In this document: positions 9,237 to 18,240 of the stretch, one piece after another
How positions within the stretch are numbered: the stretch's first letter is position 1
How the letters are laid out: the number at the start of each line of letters is the position of its first letter
From: UBA1494_A sp963973975
GTDB lineage: Bacteria; Bacteroidota; Bacteroidia; Flavobacteriales_E; Vicingaceae
NCBI GenBank assembly: GCA_963973975.1
Contig: CAXBCF010000013.1
Coordinates: 1-64,000 of the forward strand
Direction of reading: 5' to 3'
Length of the DNA: 64,000 nucleotides
Position numbers and translations under genes: made by a program
Notes under the pieces: generated by a model
Told to the model about the DNA's origin: nothing
Seen by the model: only the letters and a program-made list of their open reading frames with translations
The model's database searches: none

Positions 9237-10094
9237 TTAAAAAATAATTTCTATTTCGCGTTTTTTTGGTTTTGCTTTGTCACCACAAAAATCTGAAACA
9301 TTCGCTTCTGCTTGTTCTAAGTTTAGCGCTGCTGCTTTTTTCCAATCTGCACATGCCTTCGATTTATCATCAATTTCATAATAAGCCTCTCCACGGTAGA
9401 AAAATGCTCTTGCAAGATTTTCATCACGAAGTTCAATTACATTGGTAAAACCTTCAATTGCCTCTTGGTATTTTTTTAAACCTAAGTTGCTTAAGGCTAA
9501 ATTGATTTGTCCATTTTCTAGCTTAGGATCTTTATCAAGTGCAGTATTAAAATCATTTAAACCTGCATCGTAAAATTCTAATTCAGCTTTAGCTGCTCCT
9601 CTGTTGTAATAAGCTTCGGCATAGTCGGGGTTTAATTCTATTGCTTTGCTGTAATCAGTGATAGCTGCCTGAAATCGGTTTAATGACCCATTTGAGAAAC
9701 CTCGGTAATAGTATACATCTGGAAAAGTTGGCCTCAGTTTAATTGATTGATCAAAATCTTTGATGGCACTTTTAAATTCATCGATAAATACTTTCGCTGC
9801 TCCTCGATTAAAATACAATTCAGCATCTTGATCATTGATTTTTTCAGCTTGATCATATAAATCAATCGCTTCTTTAAATAAATCAAGCTTGTGTTTACTA
9901 TCTCCTAAACCTTTGATAATTGTGAAATTATCAGGGCTCTTAGCCATTGCTTTTTCATAACTGGCCATTGCTTTTTCATACTCTTCTGCTTGATAATGTT
10001 GTTCGGCAAGTTTTTGGTAAAAGGCTGAAGAGTCCTGCGCCAATAAAAATATACCGCTGAATATGAACCAGAAAAAAAGGTAAAATTTAACCAT
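9237..10094 (-). CDS. Secreted/periplasmic TPR-repeat protein
   Basis: This 285-residue protein has a signal peptide (about residues 1-20, ending LLAQ) followed by seven consecutive tetratricopeptide repeats of about 34 residues. The units follow the pattern YxxRGxAxxxLxxxxxAIxDxxxAIxLxP. The final unit, with ACADWKKAA, resembles the Sel1-like last repeat common in Bacteroidota. A short basic tail ends the protein. TPR arrays mediate protein-protein contacts, and no enzymatic domain is present. It starts 1 base after the stop of the rfaE2-like gene and belongs to the minus-strand operon. The partner is unknown. Confidence 0.85.
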   Translation of the reverse strand: MVKFYLFFWFIFSGIFLLAQDSSAFYQKLAEQHYQAEEYEKAMASYEKAMAKSPDNFTIIKGLGDSKHKLDLFKEAIDLYDQAEKINDQDAELYFNRGAAKVFIDEFKSAIKDFDQSIKLRPTFPDVYYYRGFSNGSLNRFQAAITDYSKAIELNPDYAEAYYNRGAAKAELEFYDAGLNDFNTALDKDPKLENGQINLALSNLGLKKYQEAIEGFTNVIELRDENLARAFFYRGEAYYEIDDKSKACADWKKAAALNLEQAEANVSDFCGDKAKPKKREIEIIF

Positions 10095-10095
10095 C

Positions 10096-10590
10096 TTATG
10101 TGTTTTTTATTTTAGCTTCAATTGCTGAAGTAGAGTATCCTTGAAGAAAATCTATTGTTTTTACAAGACCTCCATAAGATTGAACTACTTCGTGTCCAAC
10201 GATTTCCTCAATTTTATAATCACTCCCTTTTACCAGAACTGTTGGACGAATAAAAGTAATTAAATTCAAGGGATTAGTTTCATCAAAGATAACAACTGCA
10301 GAGACAAAGTGCAAAGCGGCAATTATTATTGCTCTAGAAGTTTCATCTTGAATTGGTCGGCTTTTTCCTTTATTTAAGCGTTTGATAGAAGCATCAGAAT
10401 TAACTCCCACAATCAATTTTGTTCCTAAATCTGCTGCTTTTGAAAGATAATCGATGTGCCCCTGATGCAAAAGGTCGAAGCAGCCATTGGTAAAAACAAC
10501 TTTCTCGTCTTTCAACTGCCAACGGTTGAGTTCCCAACGAAGTTGCTCCTCTGTGAAAATTTTATTTTTTAGAACATCAAGTGCTTTCAA
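10096..10590 (-). CDS. rfaE2: D-glycero-beta-D-manno-heptose 1-phosphate adenylyltransferase-like protein
   Basis: This is a nucleotidyltransferase of the cytidylyltransferase fold, matching the stand-alone C-terminal half of HldE (RfaE domain II). That enzyme forms ADP-heptose for lipopolysaccharide core synthesis. The nucleotide-binding signature TNGCFDLLHQGH spans residues 34-45, and VGVNSDASIKRLNKG is at 61-75. The C-terminal YSTSAI segment (about 153-158) corresponds to the family's STT/S motif. The length of 164 residues is typical of the single-domain form. The first codons overlap the upstream membrane-protein gene by 14 bases. No kinase domain I (rfaE1) lies in the window. Substrate assignment follows the family and is not proven. 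Confidence 0.9.
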   Translation of the reverse strand: MKALDVLKNKIFTEEQLRWELNRWQLKDEKVVFTNGCFDLLHQGHIDYLSKAADLGTKLIVGVNSDASIKRLNKGKSRPIQDETSRAIIIAALHFVSAVVIFDETNPLNLITFIRPTVLVKGSDYKIEEIVGHEVVQSYGGLVKTIDFLQGYSTSAIEAKIKNT

Positions 10591-11575
10591 TGGACTTGTT
10601 TTTATTAATTAATCGAAGCAAAGGTATACTCAAAACTCCAACAACAATAATCATGATGGTTTGCGATGACCATAAAATCCAACCAAGTGCAAGTGCAGCA
10701 GGTTTAGATACATTGTATAAAATAAGCGTTTCCATAATGGCAATCGGAAATACTCCCAATCCCCCTTGTACAAATACAATTGCTAAACTTCCTGTTACAA
10801 ATGAAGCCAATACTGCAGATAAAGGCACATCAGAAGTGGCTTCTAAAGCAAAAAAGCAAACGTAAAACATTGAAACATAAGCAATCCAAATAAAAGCTGT
10901 ATGCATCAAGAAGTATCCTTTTTGCTTCATTTTTAAAATTGATTGCAGGCCTTCTAATATGCCTCTCAGCATTTCTCGAATTTTTACAAGAAGTGGATGT
11001 GTTGATTTTGAAACGATTAAAAGGATAAAAAAGACCAATCCTAACAGTAAAATAACCCCAATGATAATGATATTTTGCAAACTAAACTTTTCTGAACCTG
11101 ATTCAGAATATTCTATGATGGTATCTCTCAATAAATCGAATTCAAGAAAGATAATAGAACCCATAATTAGAGCCAAAATAATAAGATCGGCAACTCTTTC
11201 TGCTAGAATTGTCCCAAATAACTTATTAAAAGGGAGGTTTTCATATTTAGCTAAAAGAGCGGGTCTAGTTACCTCTCCTAACCGTGGAAGTGCTAAATTG
11301 GCAACATAACCAATCATAACTGTAAAAAAGCTGTTCCAAAACCCAGGGGTTTTCCCAAGCGGTTGAATGCTGTATTTCCATCTGATTGCTCTACTAAAAT
11401 GGCTTAAAATTCCCAAAGACATGGAAAGAAAGATCCAAAAGTAATTTGCCTCATTAATTGCTTTATAAAGCTCTTTTTCTTCTTGAGGACTTAAATCTTT
11501 AAACACATACCAAATCAAAAAGACACCAAATGCAAGTGGCAGTGCAATTTTTAAAAAAGAAAGAATGGGTTTCAA
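10577..11575 (-). CDS. Lysylphosphatidylglycerol synthase transmembrane / flippase-like protein
   Basis: This is an integral membrane protein of 332 residues with about eight hydrophobic helices, matching the UPF0104 / LPG-synthase transmembrane (AglD-like) family. The conserved LPRLGEVTRPALLAKY segment follows the second or third helix. No aminoacyl-transferase (DUF2156) domain is attached, so it is not a complete MprF. Members are thought to move lipids or lipid-linked sugars across membranes. Its neighbour, a heptose-type nucleotidyltransferase, points loosely to envelope glycolipid work. The 3' end overlaps the rfaE2-like gene by 14 bases. Confidence 0.82.
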   Translation of the reverse strand: MKPILSFLKIALPLAFGVFLIWYVFKDLSPQEEKELYKAINEANYFWIFLSMSLGILSHFSRAIRWKYSIQPLGKTPGFWNSFFTVMIGYVANLALPRLGEVTRPALLAKYENLPFNKLFGTILAERVADLIILALIMGSIIFLEFDLLRDTIIEYSESGSEKFSLQNIIIIGVILLLGLVFFILLIVSKSTHPLLVKIREMLRGILEGLQSILKMKQKGYFLMHTAFIWIAYVSMFYVCFFALEATSDVPLSAVLASFVTGSLAIVFVQGGLGVFPIAIMETLILYNVSKPAALALGWILWSSQTIMIIVVGVLSIPLLRLINKNKSIEST

Positions 11576-11602
11576 TGCAGAAGTAGTTTAAAAACGGTGA
11601 AT

Positions 11603-12445
11603 TTAATGAATTAGGCTAATATTGTCAATCAAACGCACACCTGATAGGTAGGCCGCCACAAAAACTCTTGGACTTTCTGTTTCTGACCAATTGCTAATTT
11701 CTTGAAGTGTTTTTTCATCTACAATCGAGAAATAATCAACTTGAAAGTCATTTTTACTTAGTTTGTCTTTACAAATATCTACCAAGTTATTAGGGCTGTA
11801 GCTAGATTTATTTTCTTTTGCAAAAGACATTGTTTTATAAATAAAGGCTGCTTTTTTAAGGTCTTTTTCAGTCAACAAGTAATTTCTAGAACTCAATGCT
11901 AACCCGTTTTTCGCTCTTAATGTTTTACATCCGACTATTTCAGTTTTAAAGTTATAGGCATCCCTTAACCATCGGATGATTGCTAATTGCTGAAAGTCTT
12001 TTTCTCCAAAATAAGCTTTATCAGGGGACAAGATTTCAAAAAAACGTCTTATAACTGCTGCTACACCTTCAAAATGTTGAGGTCTGTATTTGGCTTCCAT
12101 GCCTTTAGCAATGCTCCCAAAATTGAAACTTAAATCTGGTGACTTTGGATACATGGTCTCATAATCAGGTAAAAACAAGATATCGCATTCAGCTTTTTCC
12201 AATATGGCTGTATCTTCTTTAACTCTATTAGGATAATTTTCAAGATCCTCTTTTCGATTAAATTGTAGTGGATTGACGAAAATGGAACAGATCACCTGAT
12301 CAACCTCCTGTTTTGCTCGGTTGATTAGGGAAACATGTCCATCATGTAAGGCACCCATTGTTGGGACAAAACCTGTACTTATATCTTTGTCAGATAATTC
12401 ATTAAGGTGTTCCTTGATCGTGGTAGCATCGTAGAATACGTTCAT
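11603..12445 (-). CDS. panC: Pantothenate synthetase (pantoate-beta-alanine ligase)
   Basis: PanC condenses pantoate and beta-alanine with ATP to give pantothenate, the precursor of coenzyme A. The ATP-binding PTMGALHDGH motif is at residues 28-37, SIFVNPLQF at 54-62, and FGEKDFQQL further on. The length of 280 residues is normal. I place the start at the ATG at 12445. A longer frame opens at a TTG (12484), but its extra 13 residues lie before the conserved N-terminus. In many Bacteroidota panC is divergent from a glycogen-synthase-like gene, exactly as here. Confidence 0.95.
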   Translation of the reverse strand: MNVFYDATTIKEHLNELSDKDISTGFVPTMGALHDGHVSLINRAKQEVDQVICSIFVNPLQFNRKEDLENYPNRVKEDTAILEKAECDILFLPDYETMYPKSPDLSFNFGSIAKGMEAKYRPQHFEGVAAVIRRFFEILSPDKAYFGEKDFQQLAIIRWLRDAYNFKTEIVGCKTLRAKNGLALSSRNYLLTEKDLKKAAFIYKTMSFAKENKSSYSPNNLVDICKDKLSKNDFQVDYFSIVDEKTLQEISNWSETESPRVFVAAYLSGVRLIDNISLIH

Positions 12446-12560
12446 AGAGTGGGTCAGTGAAACGGATGAATTGTTATCAATCAAAATTCAGTTTATTTTT
12501 ATAATAATTGAATTTATTGAGGATTAATCTATAAAAAATACAGCTTGACTCAAAAATAGA

Positions 12561-12593
12561 TTTGTGTGATACCTTTTTTTTTACGTAATTTTG
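12561..12593 (+). promoter_or_regulatory. Bacteroidota-type promoter of the GT5-DUF4270-glmS operon
   Basis: A -33 element TTTG is at 12561-12564, followed by a 21-base gap and a perfect -7 element TAATTTTG at 12586-12593. This fits the Bacteroidota consensus TTG-N17-23-TAnnTTTG. The ATG lies 28 bases downstream, leaving a short leader. Confidence 0.75.
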
Positions 12594-12621
12594 TAAAGCT
12601 TTATTAACTAATTCCTTTCCT

Positions 12622-13443
12622 ATGAGTAAAAAAAGAATTCTCTATATTTCACAAGAAATAGCACCTTACCTTCCAGAAAACAATCTTTCTAAAATAGGAC
12701 GAAATTTACCACAAAACATACAAGAAAAAGGCAAAGAAATAAGAACTTTCATGCCTAAGTTTGGATGTATCAATGAGAGAAGAAATCAACTTCATGAAGT
12801 TATTCGCCTTTCAGGTATGAATTTAATTATTGATGACAATGATCATCCACTGATTATTAAAGTAGCTTCGATTCAGCCTGCTAGAATGCAGGTTTATTTT
12901 ATTGATAATGAAGATTACTTTCAGAGAAAAGCAGTTTTATCTGATAAAGAAGATAACTTTTTTGAAGACAATGACGAAAGAGCTATTTTCTTTTGTAGAG
13001 GGGTTTTAGAAACTGTTAAGAAACTAGGTTGGGCACCTGATTTAATTCACTGCCATGGTTGGATGACAAGTTTAATACCGTTTTATTTGAAAACATCTTA
13101 TAAAGATGAACCTCTCTTTGAAAAGTCTAAAGTAGTTACCTCTATTTATAATGATTGTTTTGAGGGTAAATTGAACGCAGACTTTCATAAGAAAGCAATG
13201 ATGGATGGAGTAACGAAGGAAGATTTACAGCATTTTATAGATCCAACTCATCAAAATTTATGTTCAGCTGCAGCATCTTGGTCTGATGGAGTAATTGTAG
13301 GATGTGCTGAAGCAGCCTCTTTAGTTAGTAGCATTGATAACAATGTCCCTGTTCTAGACTACCAAGGAGAAGATGATTATATTGACGCTTTCAACAATTT
13401 TTACGATGAAATTTTGTTAGAAGAAGAAGTACTGGCGCAATAA
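12622..13443 (+). CDS. Glycogen/starch synthase catalytic-domain-like protein (GT5 N-domain only, degenerate)
   Basis: This 273-residue protein resembles the N-terminal Rossmann domain of GT5 glycogen/starch synthases: RILYISQEIAP at the start and DLIHCHGWM in the middle. It has no C-terminal GT1-type domain, against roughly 480 residues for the full enzyme. The ADP-glucose-binding KxGGL motif that should follow EIAP is absent; PENNLSKIGRNLP stands there instead (residues 18-30). Glycogen synthase activity is therefore unlikely. The conserved placement beside panC and upstream of DUF4270-glmS in the phylum suggests a regulatory or structural role. It is the first gene of a tightly spaced operon, with 4 bases to the next ATG. 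Confidence 0.75.
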   Translation: MSKKRILYISQEIAPYLPENNLSKIGRNLPQNIQEKGKEIRTFMPKFGCINERRNQLHEVIRLSGMNLIIDDNDHPLIIKVASIQPARMQVYFIDNEDYFQRKAVLSDKEDNFFEDNDERAIFFCRGVLETVKKLGWAPDLIHCHGWMTSLIPFYLKTSYKDEPLFEKSKVVTSIYNDCFEGKLNADFHKKAMMDGVTKEDLQHFIDPTHQNLCSAAASWSDGVIVGCAEAASLVSSIDNNVPVLDYQGEDDYIDAFNNFYDEILLEEEVLAQ

Positions 13444-13447
13444 TTTT

Positions 13448-14806
13448 ATGACAATTAACTCTTTTTTAAGTACGCGGAAAGTTATAATTCTTTCCGCTTC
13501 TTTTTTATTCTTTTTTCTAGCTTGTAAAAAAGAAGGAGAACTCAATCCAGACTTTGTAGATAATTTATCAGCTGCTCTTTATACGGATAGTGTTTCAATC
13601 TTTTCAAAAACAGTAACCGGTGAAGCCTTTCCTTCAGATCGAGTAGCTACAGGACTACTTGGTGTTTATCAAGATTCTTCATTTGGTAAAACCACCGCTT
13701 CTTTATACTTACAGCCTTTATTACCCTCTAATGCGCTTTTACTTAGCAATCCTGGAGAGCAAATTATTATGGATTCAATTATTTTAAGTCTGCAGTACAG
13801 CAGTTGGTTTGGCGATACTACTGTTTTACAAACAATAGACGTTTACGAATTAGATGAGGGTTTAAATATTAATACAACTTATTTTTCGGATACTTCCATT
13901 AATACACTTCCTACTCCTCTTGGCTCTAAAGCTTTTTTGCCAAGGCCACGTCAAGGAATAAGAATCAACCAACCAAATGCAACAGATGGAATGGATACAG
14001 TGGCTTTGAATTCTCAAGTTCGAATTCGCCTTTCTGATGATTTAGGGAATCTAATTGTTTCAAAATCTGGAGGGAGTGAATTGCAAAATAATGAAAACTT
14101 CACAAAATTTTTCAAAGGAATCAAGCTGACACCAAATGTTCAGGGAACTCTTAGTAATAATGAAAAAGCAATTCTATACTTTGCATTAACAGCCTCGGAG
14201 ACCAAAATGGCTATGTTTTATAGGGTTGTAAATACTCAGAATGATACACTTAATCGCTTGTTGAACTTTCCTATTAATTCTTCAAGTGTTCGGTTTAATA
14301 CTTTTGAATATGATTATTCACTTGGAGCAGTGAACTCTAATCTGCAAACAAGTGAAAATGATTCTTTATTTTCCTATGTTCAAGCAATGGCTGGTGTTCA
14401 AACAATATTAAGTTTTCCAAAATTAAAAGAGCGGTTTGAAAATGAAAGAGTACTTATTAATAAGGCTGAGTTAGTTTTGCCAGTTACTTCAGGGAGTTAT
14501 GCTAAATTTGGTTATGCTCAAACGTTGACTTTAGCTTTAAAAGATGCGAGTGGGAATCTTCAGTTTATTCCTGACTTTTTTGAAGGTGAGCAGTATTTTG
14601 GTGGTAATTTTGATGCGAGTATCAATGCTTATAAATTTAATATCGCTCGTTATATTCAGGGAATTATTAGCGGTTCTCAAAAAGAGGAAGGGCTAACTGT
14701 ACTTGTTGCTGGGAGTGTTGTTAGAGCAGAAAGAGCTGTTATATTAGCTCCTGGAAATGAAGACAAAAAAATTAAGCTTAATTTATTTTATTCAAAAACT
14801 CAATAG
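13448..14806 (+). CDS. DUF4270 family lipoprotein
   Basis: This is a predicted lipoprotein of 452 residues with a hydrophobic leader and lipobox FFLAC (acyl cysteine C26). The body matches the Bacteroidota-restricted DUF4270 family: paired beta-rich halves with segments such as DSIILSLQYSSWFGDT and a late KFNIARYIQGII stretch. No enzymatic motif is visible. The gene sits 4 bases after the GT5-like gene and 3 bases before glmS, which is the usual context of this family. Its role is unknown; the operon suggests a connection to cell-surface amino-sugar polymers, which is inference. Confidence 0.85.
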   Translation: MTINSFLSTRKVIILSASFLFFFLACKKEGELNPDFVDNLSAALYTDSVSIFSKTVTGEAFPSDRVATGLLGVYQDSSFGKTTASLYLQPLLPSNALLLSNPGEQIIMDSIILSLQYSSWFGDTTVLQTIDVYELDEGLNINTTYFSDTSINTLPTPLGSKAFLPRPRQGIRINQPNATDGMDTVALNSQVRIRLSDDLGNLIVSKSGGSELQNNENFTKFFKGIKLTPNVQGTLSNNEKAILYFALTASETKMAMFYRVVNTQNDTLNRLLNFPINSSSVRFNTFEYDYSLGAVNSNLQTSENDSLFSYVQAMAGVQTILSFPKLKERFENERVLINKAELVLPVTSGSYAKFGYAQTLTLALKDASGNLQFIPDFFEGEQYFGGNFDASINAYKFNIARYIQGIISGSQKEEGLTVLVAGSVVRAERAVILAPGNEDKKIKLNLFYSKTQ

Positions 14807-14809
14807 CTT

Positions 14810-16651
14810 ATGTGTGGAATTATAGCCTATGTTGGCGAAAAAGAAGCATTTCCAATCTTACTTAAAGGTCTTCAAAGACTTGAGTATAGAGGCTACGACA
14901 GTGCTGGAGTAGCTTTGTTGGAAAATAATGAAATTGCAATTTATAAGAAGCAAGGAAAAGTTAGCAACTTAGAAAAGTTTGTTGGATCAAAGAAATTGGG
15001 TTCAACTATAGGAATAGGCCATACTAGATGGGCTACTCATGGTGCGCCAAGCGATGCAAATGCACATCCGCATACCAGTGGAAACAATCGTTTTGCAATG
15101 ATTCACAATGGAATTATTGAAAATTATGACTCACTAAAAAAAGAGCTTCAAAGTAGGGGACATGTTTTTAAAAGCGAAACAGACACCGAAGTACTAATTC
15201 ACCTTATAGAAGATATTTGTGAAAAAGAGATGGTAAGCCTAGAAGAAGCTGTTCGAATTGCATTACATGAAGTAATTGGAGCTTATGCCATCGTTATTTT
15301 AGATCATAACAATCCAGACAAATTAATCGCTGCAAAAAATAGTAGCCCTTTAGTTATTGGAATTGGAGAAAACGAATTTTATGTTGCCTCTGATGCTACA
15401 CCGATTATAGAATACACTAAAAACGTAGTTTATCTTGATGATGAAGAAATAGCAGTTCTTCACAAAGGCAAGAAGGTTAAGATTAACAACATTAAAAATC
15501 AAGCAATCACTCCTTATATACAGGAGTTAGAAATGAATTTGGAAGCAATAGAAAAGGGTGGTTACGATCACTTTATGCTCAAAGAAATCTATGAGCAACC
15601 TCAGTCTATTCGAGCTAGTATGTTGGGTAGATTAAATGCTAAAACAGGGAAAATTACGCTTGGGGGAATCGAAGAGTTTGAGTCAAAATTTATGAATGCC
15701 AAGCGAATTATTTTCGTTGCTTGTGGAACATCATGGCATTCTGCCTTGGTTGGTGAATACATGATTGAAGATTTGGCTCGAATTCCTGTTGAGGTAGAGT
15801 ATGCTTCAGAATTTAGATACAGAAATCCGATTATTTCTGAAAAAGACATTGTAATTGCAATTAGCCAGTCAGGTGAAACTGCGGATACACTTGCAGCTTT
15901 ACAATTAGCAAAAGAAAAAGGAGCGACAATCTATGGAATTTGTAACGTTGTAGGCTCTTCCATTGCAAGAGCTACGGATGCAGGTTCATATACACATGCA
16001 GGACCGGAGATTGGAGTAGCATCTACAAAAGCATTTACGGCACAGATTACTATTTTAGCACTAATGGCCTTGAGTTTGGCCTATAAAAAAGGAAGTATCA
16101 ATAAAACAAAGTATAGAACACTTATTGAACAATTAAATTCAGTTCCAACGCTTGTAGAAAAAGTACTTAAGACAAATGATCAAATTAAACACATTGCTTC
16201 TCTCTATAAAGATGCTCGAAATTTTCTCTATTTAGGAAGAGGATATAACTTTCCTGTAGCATTAGAGGGAGCACTTAAATTAAAAGAGATTTCTTATATC
16301 CACGCTGAAGGTTATCCTGCAGCTGAGATGAAGCATGGACCGATTGCTTTGATTGATGAAGACATGCCAGTAGTAGCAATTGCTACAAGAAAAGGTTCTT
16401 ACCAAAAAGTAGTAAGTAATATTCAAGAAGTGAAAGCTAGAAATGGTAAAATTATTGGAATTGTAACTGAAGGTGATCACGAAGTGAGAGCCATGGCGGA
16501 TCATGTAATTGAAATCCCCGAAACAGAAGAGTTTTTAGATCCCTTAATTTCAGTAATACCATTGCAGCTACTTTCATATCACATAGCTGTGATGAGAGGG
16601 TGTAATGTAGATCAACCAAGGAATTTAGCTAAGTCTGTTACAGTAGAGTAA
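14810..16651 (+). CDS. glmS: Glutamine-fructose-6-phosphate aminotransferase (isomerizing)
   Basis: GlmS converts fructose-6-phosphate and glutamine to glucosamine-6-phosphate, the first step to UDP-GlcNAc for peptidoglycan and LPS. Cys2 (nucleophile after Met removal) opens the protein in MCGIIAYVG. GHTRWATHG and the LEYRGYDSAG stretch complete the class II glutaminase domain. Two SIS domains follow, with SQSGETADTLAAL and the ASTKAFTAQ loop, and the protein ends in the canonical LAKSVTVE. At 613 residues it is full length. It is the last gene of the operon and is followed by a strong terminator. No glmS ribozyme-like leader is visible, since the ATG is only 3 bases after the upstream stop. 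Confidence 0.98.
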   Translation: MCGIIAYVGEKEAFPILLKGLQRLEYRGYDSAGVALLENNEIAIYKKQGKVSNLEKFVGSKKLGSTIGIGHTRWATHGAPSDANAHPHTSGNNRFAMIHNGIIENYDSLKKELQSRGHVFKSETDTEVLIHLIEDICEKEMVSLEEAVRIALHEVIGAYAIVILDHNNPDKLIAAKNSSPLVIGIGENEFYVASDATPIIEYTKNVVYLDDEEIAVLHKGKKVKINNIKNQAITPYIQELEMNLEAIEKGGYDHFMLKEIYEQPQSIRASMLGRLNAKTGKITLGGIEEFESKFMNAKRIIFVACGTSWHSALVGEYMIEDLARIPVEVEYASEFRYRNPIISEKDIVIAISQSGETADTLAALQLAKEKGATIYGICNVVGSSIARATDAGSYTHAGPEIGVASTKAFTAQITILALMALSLAYKKGSINKTKYRTLIEQLNSVPTLVEKVLKTNDQIKHIASLYKDARNFLYLGRGYNFPVALEGALKLKEISYIHAEGYPAAEMKHGPIALIDEDMPVVAIATRKGSYQKVVSNIQEVKARNGKIIGIVTEGDHEVRAMADHVIEIPETEEFLDPLISVIPLQLLSYHIAVMRGCNVDQPRNLAKSVTVE

Positions 16652-16665
16652 TATAATTTTGAAAC

Positions 16666-16699
16666 AAAAAAACCTGAAGTGAAAACTTCAGGTTTTTTT
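16666..16699. terminator. Bidirectional intrinsic terminator (glmS / exbD)
   Basis: A perfect 10-bp stem, AACCTGAAGT (16671-16680) with ACTTCAGGTT (16685-16694), closes a GAAA tetraloop. It is flanked by an A-run on the left and seven Ts on the right, so it can end transcripts from both converging operons. Confidence 0.92.
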
Positions 16700-16717
16700 G
16701 TGACTATAAACTATTAT

Positions 16718-17194
16718 TTAGTCTACAATTTTATCGGTTTTCTTTGTAGAGTAATTTATTTTTAAAGCATTTGCTTTTCTCAGTTCTTGTTTAACATCAG
16801 TAACAATTCCCATTTTTGCTTCCATATCCACTTTTAATGAAAAGGTCATTAAAGGCACTTCTACTGGATCTGTATTTTCTCTTTCTGCTTCAACAAAAGC
16901 AATAATTTCATTTTTGGTAGCAAATGCATCGTTTAGTTGAATTCTTGCAGCAGTTCCAAATTGACTTTGTAATGAAGGAATTGGCTCACCGATATAAATA
17001 TAGCTAACCAATGATTTTCGCTCCAATTTATTAATTTCAGTTGCTTTAGGAGTATCGTTTTTGACTTTTAAAGTAACTTCTCGCATTACGGTTGTTACCA
17101 TGAAAAAGAATAACAGCATAAAAACAATATCAGGCAGCGATGCTGTAGATATTGGCGGTTGACCTCCCGATTTTTTCTTTTTAAACTTCGACAT
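16718..17194 (-). CDS. exbD: ExbD/TolR family biopolymer transporter (second copy in operon)
   Basis: This is an inner-membrane ExbD-type protein. With ExbB it uses the proton motive force to energize TonB or a Tol-like process. A short basic N-terminus precedes a single membrane helix at about residues 22-38. The conserved intramembrane aspartate is D22 (LPDIVFMLLFFFMV), and the rest is periplasmic. The length of 158 residues is within the family range. It starts 1 base after the stop of the other exbD gene, so two different ExbD subunits are made together, as is common in Bacteroidota. It is the last gene of the operon and is followed by the shared terminator. Confidence 0.92.
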   Translation of the reverse strand: MSKFKKKKSGGQPPISTASLPDIVFMLLFFFMVTTVMREVTLKVKNDTPKATEINKLERKSLVSYIYIGEPIPSLQSQFGTAARIQLNDAFATKNEIIAFVEAERENTDPVEVPLMTFSLKVDMEAKMGIVTDVKQELRKANALKINYSTKKTDKIVD

Positions 17195-17195
17195 G

Positions 17196-17801
17196 TTAAT
17201 TTTCTATATTCTTAGGTTCTGCTTCAGATATTCGCTGAGGATAAACTTTCTTAACAGCCTCCAATTGCATTTCGGCTTCTTTTGAAAGCGCTGCTTCTTC
17301 TTCTAATTGCTTATATGATTTACCAAATTGCTGTTGAGCAAATTCTTCTCTCACTTCATTATAAGCTGCTACCAGTTCATTTTGAACTTTAATATACATA
17401 TCATAAGAAGTTCCTCTATCATTTTGTAATGAAACTATTTGTTTAGAAACTCTGTATTCACCTAATACTGGAATTGTTTCTGTTTTAAACTCAGGAAAAC
17501 TTTCATCTCGCTCAGTTCGATCCCCAACGATAAACTTTTTGGCTTCTTCTCTTAAATTACTCACCTGCATAATATCGCCTTCTACAAGTAAATTGTCATT
17601 TGCATTAACCAATACCTCAAAAATATTTCTTTGTTTTACAGGAGGTGGTTTATCTTGAGGTTCCTCAATTGGTGGTGGAAGTTTTCTGGTTAATCCCCCA
17701 TCAACATCCATTGTAGTAGTTACCAAAAAGAAAATCAATAATAAGAAGGCGATGTCTGCCATTGATCCGGCATTAATCTCCGGTGCTGCTCTTCTTGCCA
17801 T
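17196..17801 (-). CDS. exbD: ExbD/TolR family biopolymer transporter (first copy in operon)
   Basis: This second ExbD-type subunit has 201 residues. The N-terminal PEINAGSMADIAFLLLIFFLV is the family signature, with intramembrane D16. A proline-rich stretch (about 38-55) follows the helix and leads into the periplasmic domain. It is longer than classical ExbD (about 140) because of a charged, Glu/Gln-rich C-terminal extension after about residue 150 that could form helices or a coiled coil. It lies 21 bases downstream of the small membrane-protein gene and 1 base upstream of the other exbD. Confidence 0.92.
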   Translation of the reverse strand: MARRAAPEINAGSMADIAFLLLIFFLVTTTMDVDGGLTRKLPPPIEEPQDKPPPVKQRNIFEVLVNANDNLLVEGDIMQVSNLREEAKKFIVGDRTERDESFPEFKTETIPVLGEYRVSKQIVSLQNDRGTSYDMYIKVQNELVAAYNEVREEFAQQQFGKSYKQLEEEAALSKEAEMQLEAVKKVYPQRISEAEPKNIEN

Positions 17802-17822
17802 AATAATTGACTTCTATTAATT

Positions 17823-18236
17823 TTATTTAAATAATTTCGATAATCCAGAAGAAATGGTCGCTATAATTGCTCCAACTGCTAAAATATAAAAGGCAATTAA
17901 ACCCATACTTACTCTTTTAGAAGCTTCAGGACCAGCTATAAACTTTGCGTATTTTGGTGTCATTTCGTCTCCAGCAAGAAGATATGAAATGACAAAAACC
18001 AATAACAATGCTCCAACTCCAATCAATGCACTCTTAGCTCCTTTTGGATTTTTAGCCATTGTGATGATTGGGAAAATAATTGCTGTAACAGCACCAATTC
18101 CAAACAAAACATAACACCAGTAGATTAAAATTTCTGAATCTACACTACCTGTGTAAAAAAGAATACCCAAAAGAACACTAACGCCCATTAGGACATAGAG
18201 AAGGATATTCAATATTTTTGAGTTACTTTCTGACAT
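17823..18236 (-). CDS. Four-helix membrane protein of unknown function in ExbBD operon
   Basis: This 137-residue protein has four predicted membrane helices, at about residues 10-28, 35-57, 70-88 and 112-131. A short loop rich in charged residues lies between helices 3 and 4. No catalytic motif is visible and I do not recognise a named family with certainty. It lies between exbB (4 bases upstream) and the two exbD genes (21 bases downstream), so it is made with the proton-channel complex. It could be an accessory subunit or assembly factor; that is inference from position alone. Confidence 0.75.
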   Translation of the reverse strand: MSESNSKILNILLYVLMGVSVLLGILFYTGSVDSEILIYWCYVLFGIGAVTAIIFPIITMAKNPKGAKSALIGVGALLLVFVISYLLAGDEMTPKYAKFIAGPEASKRVSMGLIAFYILAVGAIIATISSGLSKLFK

Positions 18237-18240
18237 AATT

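Noticed and set aside
14807..14809. glmS ribozyme upstream of glmS
   Set aside because: Only three bases separate the DUF4270 stop from the glmS ATG, leaving no room, and the ribozyme is not known in this phylum.
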